Below the pieces are notes generated by a model. That model had not been told where the DNA came from and did no database searches. It saw nothing but the letters and a program-made list of their open reading frames with translations. Positions 35,328 to 47,373 of a DNA stretch of 64,000 bases are shown here, piece after piece. Position 1 is the first letter of the stretch, and each line of letters begins with the position of its first letter. This DNA is from Ovis canadensis (Eukaryota > Chordata > Mammalia > Artiodactyla > Bovidae), in assembly GCF_042477335.2 (NCBI RefSeq), contig NC_091245.1:226609501-226673500 (forward strand), in the 5' to 3' direction. The position numbers and the translations under genes were made by a program.

Positions 35328-36949
35328 AATAGTTCCAAATGATCACTACTTTCTGATATCAATGCCCTTGTATAATCTCTTCCCCTTGAGTATGGCTAGA
35401 CGTATGTGAAAGAGAAGGATAAGTCATTATTTTATCCAAAGAACATTAGACAGACACATATTTAAATCACAGATGAGGCTTTTTGCATCAGCTTTCTGAT
35501 GAATTGATACCAAATATTTGCTTGATAGCTAAAATGCAGCAGAGATTTTTCAGAAGTGGCTTCCTCTGATTCTGGTCTTTCATGATTTCCTGAGAATTCA
35601 ATTCCCTTTCTGACATATTCTAATGCTGCTCTAAGCATTTAATTTGCTATATGAAGTCATTTCCAGTTAAAAGATGTCAGTGATTTATATTTATATGATG
35701 AAACAGTAACTGATGAACAATATTTTAGCATGATGATGAACAAGAGATTCCCACAAAACTGCTAATCTGAGTAGTGTGAAATATGGAGTTATCTTGCAGT
35801 GTTCCCATACTTTGGGCAGAAAACTCTGAAAGTCATTTTTTATCTTTCCCATTTTGTACTCCATGATTTCATAAATCTGATGGTGCTGAAAGATTTTAAA
35901 CTTGACAAGAAGAGGCTGAGTGTGAGAAATTGAGATGAAAATATTTTAAAAGGCCAGGGAGAGAGGAAGAAGAAATATTCTGTCCAGGGGATTTGTTGAA
36001 ATAGTAGTGAACAGCCATTTAGGTACCACTGGGATGAAGATTTGAGCCTTTCTGATCATCATAAGCAACTGACAGAAAAGACCATTGTTGAGTAAGTAAG
36101 AAGAAACATTTCAAACTGTTCAATATATCTTCTGTAGACAAATGGAAGCTTCAGTAAAGTGTTTTATAAAGTCTTCTTTTGATCATACTTCTGAGAAATG
36201 GAATATTTCTGGCCATATCAATAAACAAGAATGTCACAGTCATCAGCGGTTACAGTCCTCCATTGTGAGCAGGTGAGCCCTAATGAACTCAGGAAGAAGA
36301 AAGTCTGCCATCTAGCAGCCATTAGACTACAGCCATTCCCTGCGGTGATCCCTGAGGACACTCAGGATATGAAAATAGGATGCTGGTCCAGATGACTGAA
36401 GTGCATATCAAAACAAGGATTTCAGTGAGTCCAGACTCTTGCATCTTCCCATACATAGAAAAAGCAGTAAACTCCTCAACTTGGGATATCTGGTTTTCTT
36501 TAATTAACAATAATCTTTTGATATTCAGACCTTTTGTTGTAAGATTTCTATATAACCTGTCTCCTCCTTTCAGTTTCTCTGAGTATTTCCCTAAGGATCA
36601 CATGAGAGGCTGCCTCCTGGGTATAAGTCCTAAAATTCCCCATTAATAAAACATAACTCTCAACTTTTACGTTGTTAATATTTTTCTTCAAGTTGACACC
36701 TCACACTACTTCAAGATTTGGTTAGGTTTTGGGAGATGATAACCCCACAATATTGTTTAACCTACTAAAGTTATGCATTGGATTTTAGGGATATAGACTT
36801 GTTTTACTTAGCTTACTTCTCATTGAAATATGATGACATTCTGTCCTTATATTTATAGAGACACTATCACTCTGTAATTGATAAGAACTTTTTCTTAAAT
36901 GCATACAAAATTTATTTGTAAGCTTTATTGCTTTTTATGTACTTTTTTT

Positions 36950-37055
36950 TTTACACTATGAACTCTTTAGGGGCAAAACTATTCTAGTATTTGAAGCACT
37001 TTTAGTATATACAAAATAAGTATTTGTTAAAGATGTGTTAAATGAATAAGTAAAT
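36950..37055 (+). mobile_element. L2-like 3' end relic
   Basis: The order aactctttaggggcaaaact, then gtatatacaaaataagtatt and tgttaaatgaataagtaaat follows the L2 terminal consensus. It is short and diverged. Confidence 0.5.
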
Positions 37056-37828
37056 GCTCTGAAAACAGCTCTCTTATGAGAAAATCCTGAGGAGGCAGAT
37101 TTACATGCTCTTTCACCGTCCAGAGTTTTGGTTTAAAAATTCATTTCTTCTAAAAGCATAGATACATTCTTTCCTTCATAATTAATATTGCATTTTCAAA
37201 TTAAAAGCCATGATATTAGTAGTCCTAGTGCCTTGATGACCATTAAAAGGAGAGCACAAAAATGTATAAGTGCTGCATTTCAAATTGTGTGCAGTGAGAT
37301 TAGTTTATTGAATCAGGAAATATAGTCTTTTATGGATGGATTTTACCTTTGTTAATCTAGAACAACTTGCCCATTTGTCTATATACCTCTGTCTATTTTC
37401 ATTATAAATGCATTCAGAGACATATATTTAATATATTAGTTCTTAAGAATAAATTTTAATCTTATATTCAAATACACCTTATGTAAAGGAAGGAATTGTT
37501 CTGTACTATGTATTCCATCACTTCAAGAATTTTTGCAGATAAAAGCAGCACAACTTTTAAAGAAAACAAACTTGCAGACAATTTTTCACAATGATAAGGC
37601 ATGAAAATAAACCTAATGAAAATAAATCATATGATTGTAATAATAAATGAGCATGGTGAAAACAGATATCTAATGCCACCTAATTTAAATTTAAATATAA
37701 TAGTCAGTGACATATAGACACAATCCTAAATAATTAACACTTATCAACAAAGATAAAAATGTCTCATTTAATATCTTCATATATTTAAAAGAGCCATTCT
37801 GAAACTGCATCATGTTGAAGCTGGAAAA

Positions 37829-37868
37829 AAAGAGCTATTTTGTACCAAATAACACAAAATGGCTCTTT
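37829..37868. other. Short near-perfect hairpin
   Basis: The arms aaagagctattttgt and acaaaatggctcttt are complementary over 15 positions except one T:C site, which becomes a G-U pair if the plus strand is transcribed. The loop is accaaataac. Two more A-T pairs extend the outer end. No named element was recognised around it. Confidence 0.7.
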
Positions 37869-38214
37869 TTGAGCTCCCCATCAAACATCACATTATCACA
37901 TTTTAAGCAAGTTGTTTTGAATGCATTGCAATAGATTCAAAAGAAAACTTAAGCTGCTGATTCTGCTAGACATTTGAAGTCTAGGATAAAGTGAACCTAG
38001 ACTTTTTAGGTAAATAAAAACAAAACAAACAAGAAACACAAGCTAGAAATTTTCCAAGATACCAGTGTATTTTCTTAAATAGGGATATTTGTTTGTTAGC
38101 ATTGAAGAAATATTAAGTATCTATCCTGGACAGAGCACTGTGCTAGGCGTCAGAGCAAGGCAGTAATGGTTTTGTTGACTAAATTTAAAAAATCATTTTT
38201 GCATATGATGTGAG

Positions 38215-38757
38215 ATATAAAAGATGCTTACTTCTTGGAAAGAAAGTTATGGCCAACCTAGATAGCATATTAAAAAGCAGAGATATTACTTTGTCAACAA
38301 AGGTCCATCTAGTCAAGGCTATGGTTTTTCCAGTGGTCATGTATGGATGTGAGAGTTGGACTGTGAAGAAAGCTGAGCGCCAAAGAATTGATGCTTTTGA
38401 ACTGTGGTGTTGGAGAAGACTCTTGAGAGTCCCTTGGACTGAAAGGAGATCCAACCAGTCCATCCTAAAGGAGATCAGTCCTGGGTGTTCATTGGAAAGA
38501 CTGATGCTGAGGCTGAAACTCCAATAATTCGGCCACCTCATGCGAAGAGTTGACTCACTGGAAAAGACCCTGATGCTGGGAGGGATTGGGGGCAGGAGAA
38601 GAAGGGGACAACAGAGGATGAGATGGCTGGATGGCATCACCGACTCGATGCATATGAGTTTGGGCGAACTTCGGGAGGACAGAGAGGCCTGGCATGCTGC
38701 GATTTCCAATCGCAAAGAGTTGAAACGACTGAGCAACTGAACTGAACTGAACTGAAC
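38215..38757 (+). mobile_element. BovB 3' fragment (sense)
   Basis: It starts aaaagatgcttacttcttgg and runs to the terminus (gaactgaactgaactgaaca). A 105-codon frame at 38210-38527 holds the RT C-terminal region ([34 protein letters not shown]), broken after LRLKLQ by a stop. Confidence 0.94.
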
Positions 38758-39359
38758 AGATAATTCAAAGTTCGTTTTTACTTACACATAGTGATTCAAT
38801 TGTTTAGAAAACTTTTGTTGAAAGACTATATTTTTAACCAATGAATTGTCTTTGCATCCTTGTCCAAAAACAATTTTATGTACAGTGATGTACTGGGATC
38901 TCTATTCTGTTCTATTGATATATTTGCCTATATTTATACCAATAATACACTGAATTGCTATAAAGAGTCACAAACTAAACCTTGAAATAAGGTAAGTGCT
39001 CTCTTCTAACTATGTACTTCTTTTGGAATGTTGCGTTGGCTATTCTACTAACAGCTTTTCCACGTGAGTTTTAGAATCAGCTTGCCAATGCTTCTAAAAA
39101 ATTGAATATTGATTTGAACTGTATTGAATCTATAGGTCAACTAGGGAAAAATTGTATAACTTCTGTGTCAATTCTAAAATCAATCATTTCTCCAAGGACA
39201 TTTTGTTTCTGTCATTGGAGATAAATATTAGAAACTAAGATGTGGGTGCCAATTTGTCATTGCTTCTAGGTCCTCTCAGCTGTCAGAGTAAGAAAACATG
39301 TATGTGTACTAACTCATGTATGTATATATATATATTTTGCTTTCTTAAAAATGTTTTAT

Positions 39360-39571
39360 CTTTTTTGTTTTATTTATTTATTTATTTTTATTTTTTACTT
39401 TACAATACTGTATTGGTTTTGCATGCATTGACATGAATCCACCACGGGTGTATCTAAGTTCCCAATCCTGAACCCCTCTCCCACCACCCTCCCCATATCA
39501 TCTCTCTGGGTCATCCCAGCACACCAGCCCCAAGCATCCTGTATCCTGTATCGAACCTAGACTGGTGATTC
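39360..39571 (-). mobile_element. Ruminant L1 3' end (antisense)
   Basis: The T-rich tail at the left leads into actttacaatactgtattgg, catgaatccaccacgggtgt and agcatcctgtatcctgtatc, which is the bovid L1 3' UTR in antisense. It is 5'-truncated at about 200 bp. Confidence 0.92.
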
Positions 39572-39657
39572 TTTATATTCATCTCCCTTTCTCTTCCTCT
39601 CTCTTTCTCCACATACATTTGTATTTCAAATTTGCCTTCATATTGATATCTCCAACT

Positions 39658-39854
39658 GTTTTGTTGTTCAGTCACTAAATCAAGTCTGACTCTTTGCAAC
39701 TTCATGAACTACAGCATGCCAGACTTCCCTGCCCTTCACTATCTCCCAGACTTTGCTCAAACTCATGCCCATTGAGTCAGTGGTGCCATCTAACCATCTC
39801 ATTCTCTGTCGTCCCCTTTTCCTCTTGCCCATAATCTTCCCAGCATCCAGGTCT
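39658..39854 (-). mobile_element. BovB 3' end fragment (old)
   Basis: An antisense terminal BovB with older-type substitutions (aacttcatgaactacagcat, ccattgagtcagtggtgcca). It ends at cccagcatccaggtc. Confidence 0.88.
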
Positions 39855-40741
39855 AATCCTTACCATATGATTCATTCTGCCTTTTGCTCATTCATTCATC
39901 CTTTTGGTAATCTGTAAACGTTCCCATAATAAATCTGGCTCCCATCATCCACTATCTATTTAGTTAATTATTTGTTTCAGTATACAGGTATAGCAGTTTC
40001 AGAATTGCTAACTGTACCACCATGGGAAACAATTAAAAAACCTTATCAACTTAAGTACAATATTTATGTCCATTCCTTTTTACCTTTAATTTTCCAGATT
40101 GCTTTCATTTCCGGTTACTTAGGTCACAGTCTTAATATCAATTTCTTTCTTACTATTTCATACATTTATGGTACAATTAGTTTTTTTGTTACAGTTTTCA
40201 TTGTGTGCTAGGATTTCTCCTTGCTCCTGAAACATTTTATATAATTTGCATATGTTAAGGTTCACTCCTTATGCAATAAAGATCAATGGGATTATCCAAA
40301 TAAAGAATGTCATGTAACCACAATTAGAGTATCATAGTTTATTTATAGAATACTTTCACTTTCCTGTGCTTCACCATTCAGCCCATCCATAGTAACAGCC
40401 CCCCGGCAGACACTGATCTGTTTAACATCTCTATATTTTTGCCTATTCTAGAATGTCATATAATTCAAATCACAGCATACAGTCTTCTCACAATGGCTTC
40501 TTTCAAATAGCAATATGCATTTAAGTTTCACCAATGATTTTACATAAATTAATAGCTCATTCTTTCTACTGCTCTGTAGTTTTTCATTTTAAGGACACTG
40601 ACTGTAGTTTGCTTATTCAAAACCCTATTGAAGGTCATAGTAATTCTTCCAAATTGTGGGCATTAAATACAAATCTGGCATAAACATTGAATAGTTTAGT
40701 GTGGATAACCTGTTAGGGAAATAACAAGTGTTATGATATGA

Positions 40742-41010
40742 CTGGAGAAGGCAATGGCACCCCACTCCAGTACTCTTGCCTGGAAAATCCCATGGATGGA
40801 GGGGCCTGGTGAGCTGCAGTCCATGGGGTCACTAAGAGTCAGACAGGACTTCACTTTCACTTTTCACTTTCATGCATTGGAGAAGGAAATGGCAACCTAC
40901 TCCCGTGTTCTTGCTTGGAGAACCCCAGGGATGGGGAAGCCTGGTGGGCTGCCGTCTATGGGGTCGTGCACAGTGAGACACGACTGAAGCGAATTAGCAG
41001 CAGCAGCAGC
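40742..41010 (+). mobile_element. Bov-A2 SINE
   Basis: This is a sense dimer from ggagaaggcaatggcacccc to the (cag)n tail. The duplication atgatatga lies at 40733-40741 and 41011-41019. The L1M text reads straight through the site on both sides. Confidence 0.95.
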
Positions 41011-41035
41011 ATGATATGATTATATTTAGTTTCAT

Positions 41036-41199
41036 AAGTGAAAGTGAAGTCACTCAGTCGTGTCCGACTCTTTGTGACCCCATGGACTGTAGCCTACCAA
41101 GCTCCTCTGTCCATGGGATTCTCCAGGCAAGAATACTGCAGTGGGTTGCCATTTCCTTCTCCAGGGGATCTTCCCCACCCAGGGATCAAACACGGGTTG
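41036..41199 (-). mobile_element. Bov-tA SINE, 5'-truncated
   Basis: The antisense body is complete, but the tRNA-like head is cut after cacccagggatcaaacacgg. L1M sequence resumes with gtcttccaatta. Confidence 0.9.
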
Positions 41200-41702
41200 T
41201 CTTCCAATTATTCATTCCCAGCAGCAATGAATTAGAGATCCTGATATTCTAACATTGATTGACTTTTGAATGTTAAATCAACCTTGCATTCTTGGAATAA
41301 ATTCTACTTAGTCATGAAGTATTATCTCTTTTGTATAATCTTGCATTTGATTTGTTAAAAATGTTTTAGAGTTATTGCGTGTCTATATTCATAAGGAGTT
41401 TTGGATTGATTTCTTTTCTCCTAATGTCCTTGTCTGAATTTGTTTTTATAAACTAATGATTCATAGAATGACTTGAGAAGCAGTCTTTCTTTAATTTTTT
41501 AGAAAAAAATATACCTAGCATGGGATTTATTTATTTTATAAATGCATGGAAGAATTCACCAGTGAAGCCATCTTAACCTGAAATTTTCTTTATGAAATGA
41601 TTCTTAACTGTAAGTTCAATATCTTTAATAATGTGCTCATGATTACCCATTTCTTACTGTCTGCTGTGTTTTAACCAAATTTTAGTTAGGCTTTATTCCT
41701 TC

Positions 41703-42320
41703 TTCAGTCCAGCTCAGTTCAGTCACTCAGTCGTGTCTGACTCTTTGCGACCCCATGAATCACAGCACGCCAAGCCTCCTTGTCCATCACCAACTTCCGG
41801 AGTTCACTCAGACTCACATCCATCGAGTCAGTGATGCCATCCAGCCGTCTCATCCTCGGTCGTCCCCTTCTTCTCCTGCCACCAATCCCTTCCAGCATCA
41901 GAGTCTTTTCCGACGAGTCAACTCTTCGCATGAGGTGGCCAGAGTACTGGAGTTTCAGCTTTAACATCATTCCTTCCAAAGAAATCCCAGGGCTGATCTC
42001 CTTCAGAATGAACTGGTTGGATCTCCTTGCAGTCCAAGGGACTCTCGAGTCTTCTCCAACACTGCAGTTCAAAAGCATCAATTCCTTGGTGCTCAGCCTT
42101 CTTCACAGTCCAACTCTCACATCCATACATGACCACAGGAAAAACCATAGCCTTGACTAGACAGACCTTAGTCGGCAAAGTAATGTCTCTGCTTTTGAAT
42201 ATACTATCTAGGTTGGCCATAACTTTTCTTCCAAGGAGTAAACGTCTTTTAATTTCATGGCTGCAATCACCATCTGCAGTGATTTTGGAGCCCCCCAAAA
42301 TAAAGTCTGACACTATTTCC
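41703..42320 (-). mobile_element. BovB 3' fragment (antisense), well preserved
   Basis: The antisense copy of about 615 bp extends slightly further 5' than the common 525-550 bp size, to aaagtctgacactatttcc. On the minus strand the frame reads SDFILGGSKITADGDCSHEIKR, then TNLDSIFKSRD-like sequence and [20 protein letters not shown], with a frameshift before [10 protein letters not shown]. Few differences from the presumed consensus suggest relative youth. Confidence 0.94.
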
Positions 42321-43059
42321 TAATTCCTTGTTACCAAACCTGTGTACGTTATAAAAAATGGAACATGCTGCATCATCTACTTATCCCAAGAATCAGCTGA
42401 TCCCAGTGAGACACGTTTCTTCTCTGACTTCATTAGTCATTTCCTCTTGCTGCCCAACCTTCCTTTAGCACATCCTGCTTGACTTTGATTATACATTCCT
42501 ACCTATGATAGAAAAGTCTTTTTTCTGTTTGATTATGGGATTCTTGAAGTTTTCTGATATTAGTGTATTTCCCCAATTGCAATGGCCTTTTTTTTGGGGA
42601 AACAGCTATCTCCCTAAATTCAGATGTATTAACTTGATATTATTGATTTATTCCCATTATTGTTGAGTCACCTTTGAGAATTTATGTTCTTTAAGTGTGC
42701 CCATTTCGTAAAGGCTATAGGATATTTTGTATTATGTATATATTATGAAAAATTATAATTTTCTTATAATATTTCAATATTTTCATTTCAATATCTGTTG
42801 TATCTGTAATGATTTCACCTGTCTCATTCCTTGTATTGCTATTTATTGTCATTTCTCTAATTTTTTTAAGTTACTCTTATTTTATTAATTATATTTATCT
42901 TTTGAAAAGAAATCTTTTGACATTACTGATTTTTTAAAAATTACTTCTCTGTTTTCCAGATCTGATATTTATTTTTCTTTTGTTCTATTTGGGATTTAGT
43001 TTTCCCTTTTATAAAAAGTTTTGTTTAGAGAAGCTGACTTCATTGAAGGGCATTCATAT

Positions 43060-43690
43060 TTTCCTGGTTTGCATACTTAGGATTTTTTTTTTTATGCCAA
43101 GAATTGTTGATTTTACTTTAAATTATGCTGAATAGTTTGTATTCCTATGAATATTCTTGACTTTTGTTCTGGGAGACAGTTTAGTTACTTGAAAACTGTT
43201 TGATACACTTGGATTTTAAGATTTGATAAGATGACATAATCAGATTTTATCAAAGAGCTAATCATTCCACACTGCCAAGAAAAATTTCCAGTAAATACTA
43301 CATCCAGTTCCCCATGAATTATCAAAATTTTCCAGTCTGACTTTTGACAGTTGGCACCATTCCTGGTACTATATAGGATATTGGTACTGTTTTCTCTAAT
43401 ACTTTCAGGTATTCTTTTTCCTGGCTTTAGATAATTTCCTGAAATATATGAGTTATCAATATTGCCTGGGTACTTAGGGGTTCTGCCACAGCTGTCTGGA
43501 GTCCTATCTCTGAGAAGCTCTCTTTCCCTGATACTCTGTCTTGCAAACTCTAGCCTCCCCGCTTCCTCTAGACTCCTAAGTCTTCAACTCAGGAAATCTG
43601 ACAGGCTCCAACTGATACCTCTGTCTTTGACCCACAGACTGAAATATTTCACAAAGCAATAAGCTGGTACAATCATTGTTTTCCCTTCAT
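43060..43690. mobile_element. Ancient L1M-like non-coding sequence
   Basis: It resembles the same old family as 31240-34620: gccaagaattgttgatttta, ttctgggagacagtttagtt, gttccccatgaattatc, tactctgtcttgcaaactct and gcaataagctggtac. The subfamily and strand are unresolved. Confidence 0.45.
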
Positions 43691-43889
43691 TTGATATTTA
43701 ATTCTACTTTACAATATAAAGAGTATTAATAGAACAATTAAAGTAATAATTATGCAGTGAACATAACTTTGGATAAAGCAATAAGAAAGGTTAGACAAAC
43801 TTCATTAAAGTAATCAAATATAATTAAACAAAATGCCTATAGTTAATAAATATATATAAATTTATTTGATTGTATTATTTAAAATTGCT

Positions 43890-44153
43890 TGGAGAAGGCA
43901 ATGGCACCCCACTCCAGTACTCTCGCCGGGAAAATCCCATGGATGGAGGACCTGGTAAGCTGCAGTCCATGGGGTCGCTAAGAGTTGGACACGACTGAGC
44001 GCCTTCACTTTCATGCATTGGAGAAGGAAATGGCAACCCACTCCAGTGTTCTTGCTTGGAGAATCCCAGGGATGGGGGAGCCTGGTGGGCTGGTGTTTAT
44101 GGGGTCAGATAGAGTCAGACACAACTGAAGCGACTTAGCAGCAGCAGCAGCAG
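43890..44153 (+). mobile_element. Bov-A2 SINE
   Basis: This is a sense dimer from tggagaaggcaatggcaccc to a (cag)n tail. The duplication aaattgct lies at 43882-43889 and 44154-44161. Confidence 0.95.
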
Positions 44154-44453
44154 AAATTGCTAAGATGGTGAAAGACCTAGACAGTGGTTAGCAGAATTAG
44201 ATGGTCTCTATGTATTTAAAATCAGCTTGAGAACAATGTATTATTTCATGGAAATTTTTTCAAGCACAAATTTGATATTTAAAAATCACTGATGAAAAAT
44301 TTTTCAGTAAATCTTAAAGAATGCATTTGTTTTTCCAAATTAAAATCAAGGTCTCAAAAATTAACCACTAGGCCCTTTATATTTTCTAGTCTTCTTTTAT
44401 TCCTGTCAACTCACTTAAGGATGCTGAGTTAAATAATGTCTTTTTTAAATAAC

Positions 44454-44667
44454 CAGGGCTTCCCTGGTGGCTCAGAGGGTAAAGCATCTGCCTGCAATGC
44501 AGAAAACCCGGGTTCGATTCCTGGGTCGGGAAGATCCCCTGGAGAAGGAAATAGCAAGGACTCCAGTACCCTTGCCTGGAAAATCCCATGGATGGAGAAG
44601 CCTGGTAGGCTACAGTCAATGGGGTCACAAGGAGTCAGACATGTCTGAGCAACTTCACTTACTTTTG
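44454..44667 (+). mobile_element. Bov-tA SINE with intact head
   Basis: A complete sense copy from gggcttccctggtggctca, with an A-box-like ggctcagagggtaaagc and an intact B box ggttcgattcc at 44511-44521. The duplication taaataac lies at 44446-44453 and 44668-44675. One of the best preserved SINEs in the window. Confidence 0.95.
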
Positions 44668-45762
44668 TAAATAACAAGTAAGTTAAGCCTATTATCTTTA
44701 AGATATTAAATTGTATTTAGTTTTATTCTTTAATTTAAGATTAACTATTTGAGACAGTCAATCTACTGATAATTTTTTTTTTTCCTAGTGGATTTTGGTG
44801 AATGTCTGAAAATGTCAAAAAAGAGCCATGGTCAAAAATATCAAAATTTCAGTTGTAAGGAGCAAAGGAAAGGAGATATTTACCAGTATGTAAAATTATT
44901 AAAATGTATTTTTAAATGTCAAATAATCCAAGATGTTTCACTTTATTATGAACTATTATTATTATTGTCTCCCTGAAACATTGCTTTTCACTATTCAACA
45001 CTCTGAAAAGTTAGACCAAAATTATGTTTGTTGGGCTAATGGTCAAATCAATAAATAAATGCAGCTTGGTTGGACTGCGTATTTCATCTTAAAGTGCAGT
45101 AATACAAACAAAAATCATAGGACTTATTAAAGTGTCAATAAAATCAAATTATATTTCAATAGAGGCTTCAGAAATTAAGATCATATTATTAAAAGTGTAT
45201 AATTATATATTACAAATATTACATAATAGAAATATAACTAAGAAGAGTATCAATTTTACCTGCTTTTTCAAAACAATAATCATTGCAATTTATTAATAAT
45301 TGTTATTGGTTACAATTATATGCTATTTTCCTTGCTAAATAGGATATTGAAAGAACTTCACAAACCTACCATAAAGCCATTTAACAGATTACTGAATTCT
45401 TATCCAATAAGAGTAAAGGAGTGATTTGATATTGCATTACTTCCTATGAGATAAAACTATGAAAATCATAAGAACACAAGTCAACTTTAATGTAAATGGA
45501 TATATTTAATCCTATCTCTTCATAAAGACATACACTTCCAAAGAGGAACTCTGCCTATATTTATACCAATAATACACTTTTCTTGGTATATCTCCTAGAA
45601 AACAATGTTTACAAGTGTGGTATAGCTTCTGAAGGAAAATGTGATGGTAGTAGTGTTATTATTTTATTGGAATTTTTTGGTCCATAATATAAATGCTTAG
45701 ATATATAACAATACCCAGGGATGGAAATGGGAGTCACTGATTCTGAGAAGTTTAGTAACTTG
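44668..45762. other. No recognised feature
   Basis: AT-rich sequence with no supported gene. Confidence 0.55.
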
Positions 45763-45895
45763 TGAAAGTGAAAGTGAAGTCGCTCATTAGTGTCTGACTC
45801 TTTGCGACTCCGTGGACTGTAGCCTACCAGGCTCCTTCATCCATGGGATTCTCCAGGCAAGAGTACTGGAGTGGGTTGCCATTTCCTTCTCTAGG
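45763..45895 (-). mobile_element. Bov-tA/Bov-A SINE, truncated
   Basis: Only the antisense BovB-derived body is present (gtgaagtcgctcattagtgt to gccatttccttctctag). The tRNA-like head is missing. A short duplication aacttgt may flank it. Confidence 0.9.
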
Positions 45896-46845
45896 GAACT
45901 TGTAGTAAGTAGTATAAATAAGAATGTGACAGACGTGGAATTTGGATACATGCCTGAGACATTGAAACTCACACAATCATCCACTCATTCAAAGTTCCTT
46001 GTCTGTGTTAAAACAAAAATATCTCAGAGACAGGAAAGCTGATTGTTCCAAATCACATCAATAAGTGCTCAGCTACCTCAGCTGTCACTAATGAAGAGAT
46101 CTATGAAGTCAGTTGAATTTATTGAAGATAATTTTCTTTCCCGTCATTTCTCCTCGCCACCATCTGGTGAAGGTATAAAGAGAAATCCTCACAAATGTTT
46201 GGGTGTTTTTATAGGCATACATATGGAATTTTTTCAAGTTTGCTTTCCACCAACTTTGATTTATACTCAGCTTTAAAACATATTGAGTCTTATTCTCCTC
46301 TCACTAGCAGAAGGGAGCTGCTGCCATAAATCCTTGATACTGCCACTTACACAAAGAAAAGGACTGTTCTGGATTGCATGACAGATATAATACCAGCTCA
46401 GGGGCAGGAAAAATGTGATGGGAGAATTCTCTAGTGTCCTCTAGGCAAAGAAAAGTATGGAACAGGCTTTTCATTACCAAGGAGAAATTAAGCTAATTCA
46501 TTTGTAGTGCTAAAATTGTACAATGGAAAAACATTATTTTCAAAGATCCAGCCATAAACAAAACAAATAGAACATTTTTTAAACCAATAGAATTGAAGTA
46601 CCATCAATTACAGCTGCTCAGAAATAATTACATTTGTAATCGTATTCTACATATTATGATGCATATCAGTTTTTCTCATTTATAACAAAGAAATAGGAGT
46701 CTGCATTTTCCAAAGCATTAAATAAACTAAAAAAAAAAAAAAAAAGAAGGTCTGATGAACATGACTTAGATCATGTTTAAAATTTCAATATGATTTATGA
46801 GTAAATACAGAGTACATAGTTTATCACAAAGTACTACATAGTTTC
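45896..46845. other. No recognised feature
   Basis: Unassigned sequence. A run of 18 A residues sits at 46730-46747 with no recognisable retrocopy body in front of it. Confidence 0.5.
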
Positions 46846-46856
46846 TAGGTGCATCT

Positions 46857-47127
46857 GCTGCTGCTAAGTCACTTCAGTTGTGTCTGACTCTGTGCGACCC
46901 CATAGACGGCAGCCCACCAAGCTCCTCTGTCCCTGGTATTCCCCAGGCAAGAACACTGGAGTGGGTTGCCATTTCCTTCTCCAATGCATGAAAGTGAAAA
47001 GTGAAAGTGAAGTCGCTCAGTCGTGTCCAACTCTTAGCGACCCCATGGACTGCAGCCTACCAGGCTCCTCCACCCATGGGATTTTCTAGGCAAGAGTACT
47101 GGAGTGGAGTGCCATTGCCTTCTCTGT
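46857..47127 (-). mobile_element. Bov-A2 SINE
   Basis: This is an antisense dimer from gctgctgctaagtcacttca to agtgccattgccttctc. A perfect 11-bp duplication taggtgcatct lies at 46846-46856 and 47128-47138. Confidence 0.95.
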
Positions 47128-47161
47128 TAGGTGCATCTAATTATTATTAATATTATTATTT

Positions 47162-47373
47162 AGACTCTTTGGAAAAGACTCTATGATGAAAAAATTGAAT
47201 GCAAAAGGAGAAGAGGACAGCAGAGGATGAGATGGTTAGACAGCATCACTGACTCAATGGGCATGAACTTGAGCAAACTCTGGGGATATAGTGAAAAACA
47301 GGGAAGTCTGGCATGCTGCAGCCCATGTAGTTGCAAAGAGTCATACATGATGTAGTGACTGAACAACAGCAAA
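47162..47373 (+). mobile_element. BovB 3' end fragment (old)
   Basis: The sense terminal BovB runs from gactctttggaaaagactct to gtgactgaacaacagc, with old-subfamily differences such as aaaattgaatgcaaaagg. Confidence 0.87.

Larger units (their letters stand above)
35328..38214. other. Mostly unassigned sequence
   Basis: No gene or young repeat is supported over about 2.9 kb. It holds an L2-like 3' end (36950-37055) and a short hairpin (37829-37868). A further ancient relic reading cactgtgctaggcgtcagag lies near 38130. This is the longest stretch in the window without a young transposon, so it is a reasonable place to look for conserved non-coding sequence. Confidence 0.55.
38765..43060 (-). 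mobile_element. Ancient antisense L1M (3' UTR to ORF2), heavily interrupted
   Basis: Ordered L1M blocks are visible in antisense: tcagcttgccaatgcttct, tcattgcttctaggtcctct, tttggtaatctgtaaacg, gcaataaagatcaatggg, gacactgatctgtttaac, ctagaatgtcatataattc and attcccagcagcaatgaat. They continue into antisense ORF2: caaccttgcattcttggaa, gaattcaccagtgaagccat and atcttttgaaaagaaatctt. Younger insertions are at 39360-39571, 39658-39854, 40742-41010, 41036-41199 and 41703-42320. The block 42320-42720 is less certain. Confidence 0.7.

Noticed and set aside
35328..38214. Possible host exon in the region without young repeats
   Set aside because: Open frames are at most about 88 codons, show no family resemblance and lack a convincing splice context. 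Conservation data would be needed to say more.
44454..44521. Possible tRNA gene
   Set aside because: This is the tRNA-Glu-derived head of a Bov-tA SINE. No complete cloverleaf or proper 3' acceptor follows.
46726..46747. Poly(A) run as the end of a processed pseudogene
   Set aside because: No coding remnant, AATAAA at a suitable distance or flanking duplication could be seen.
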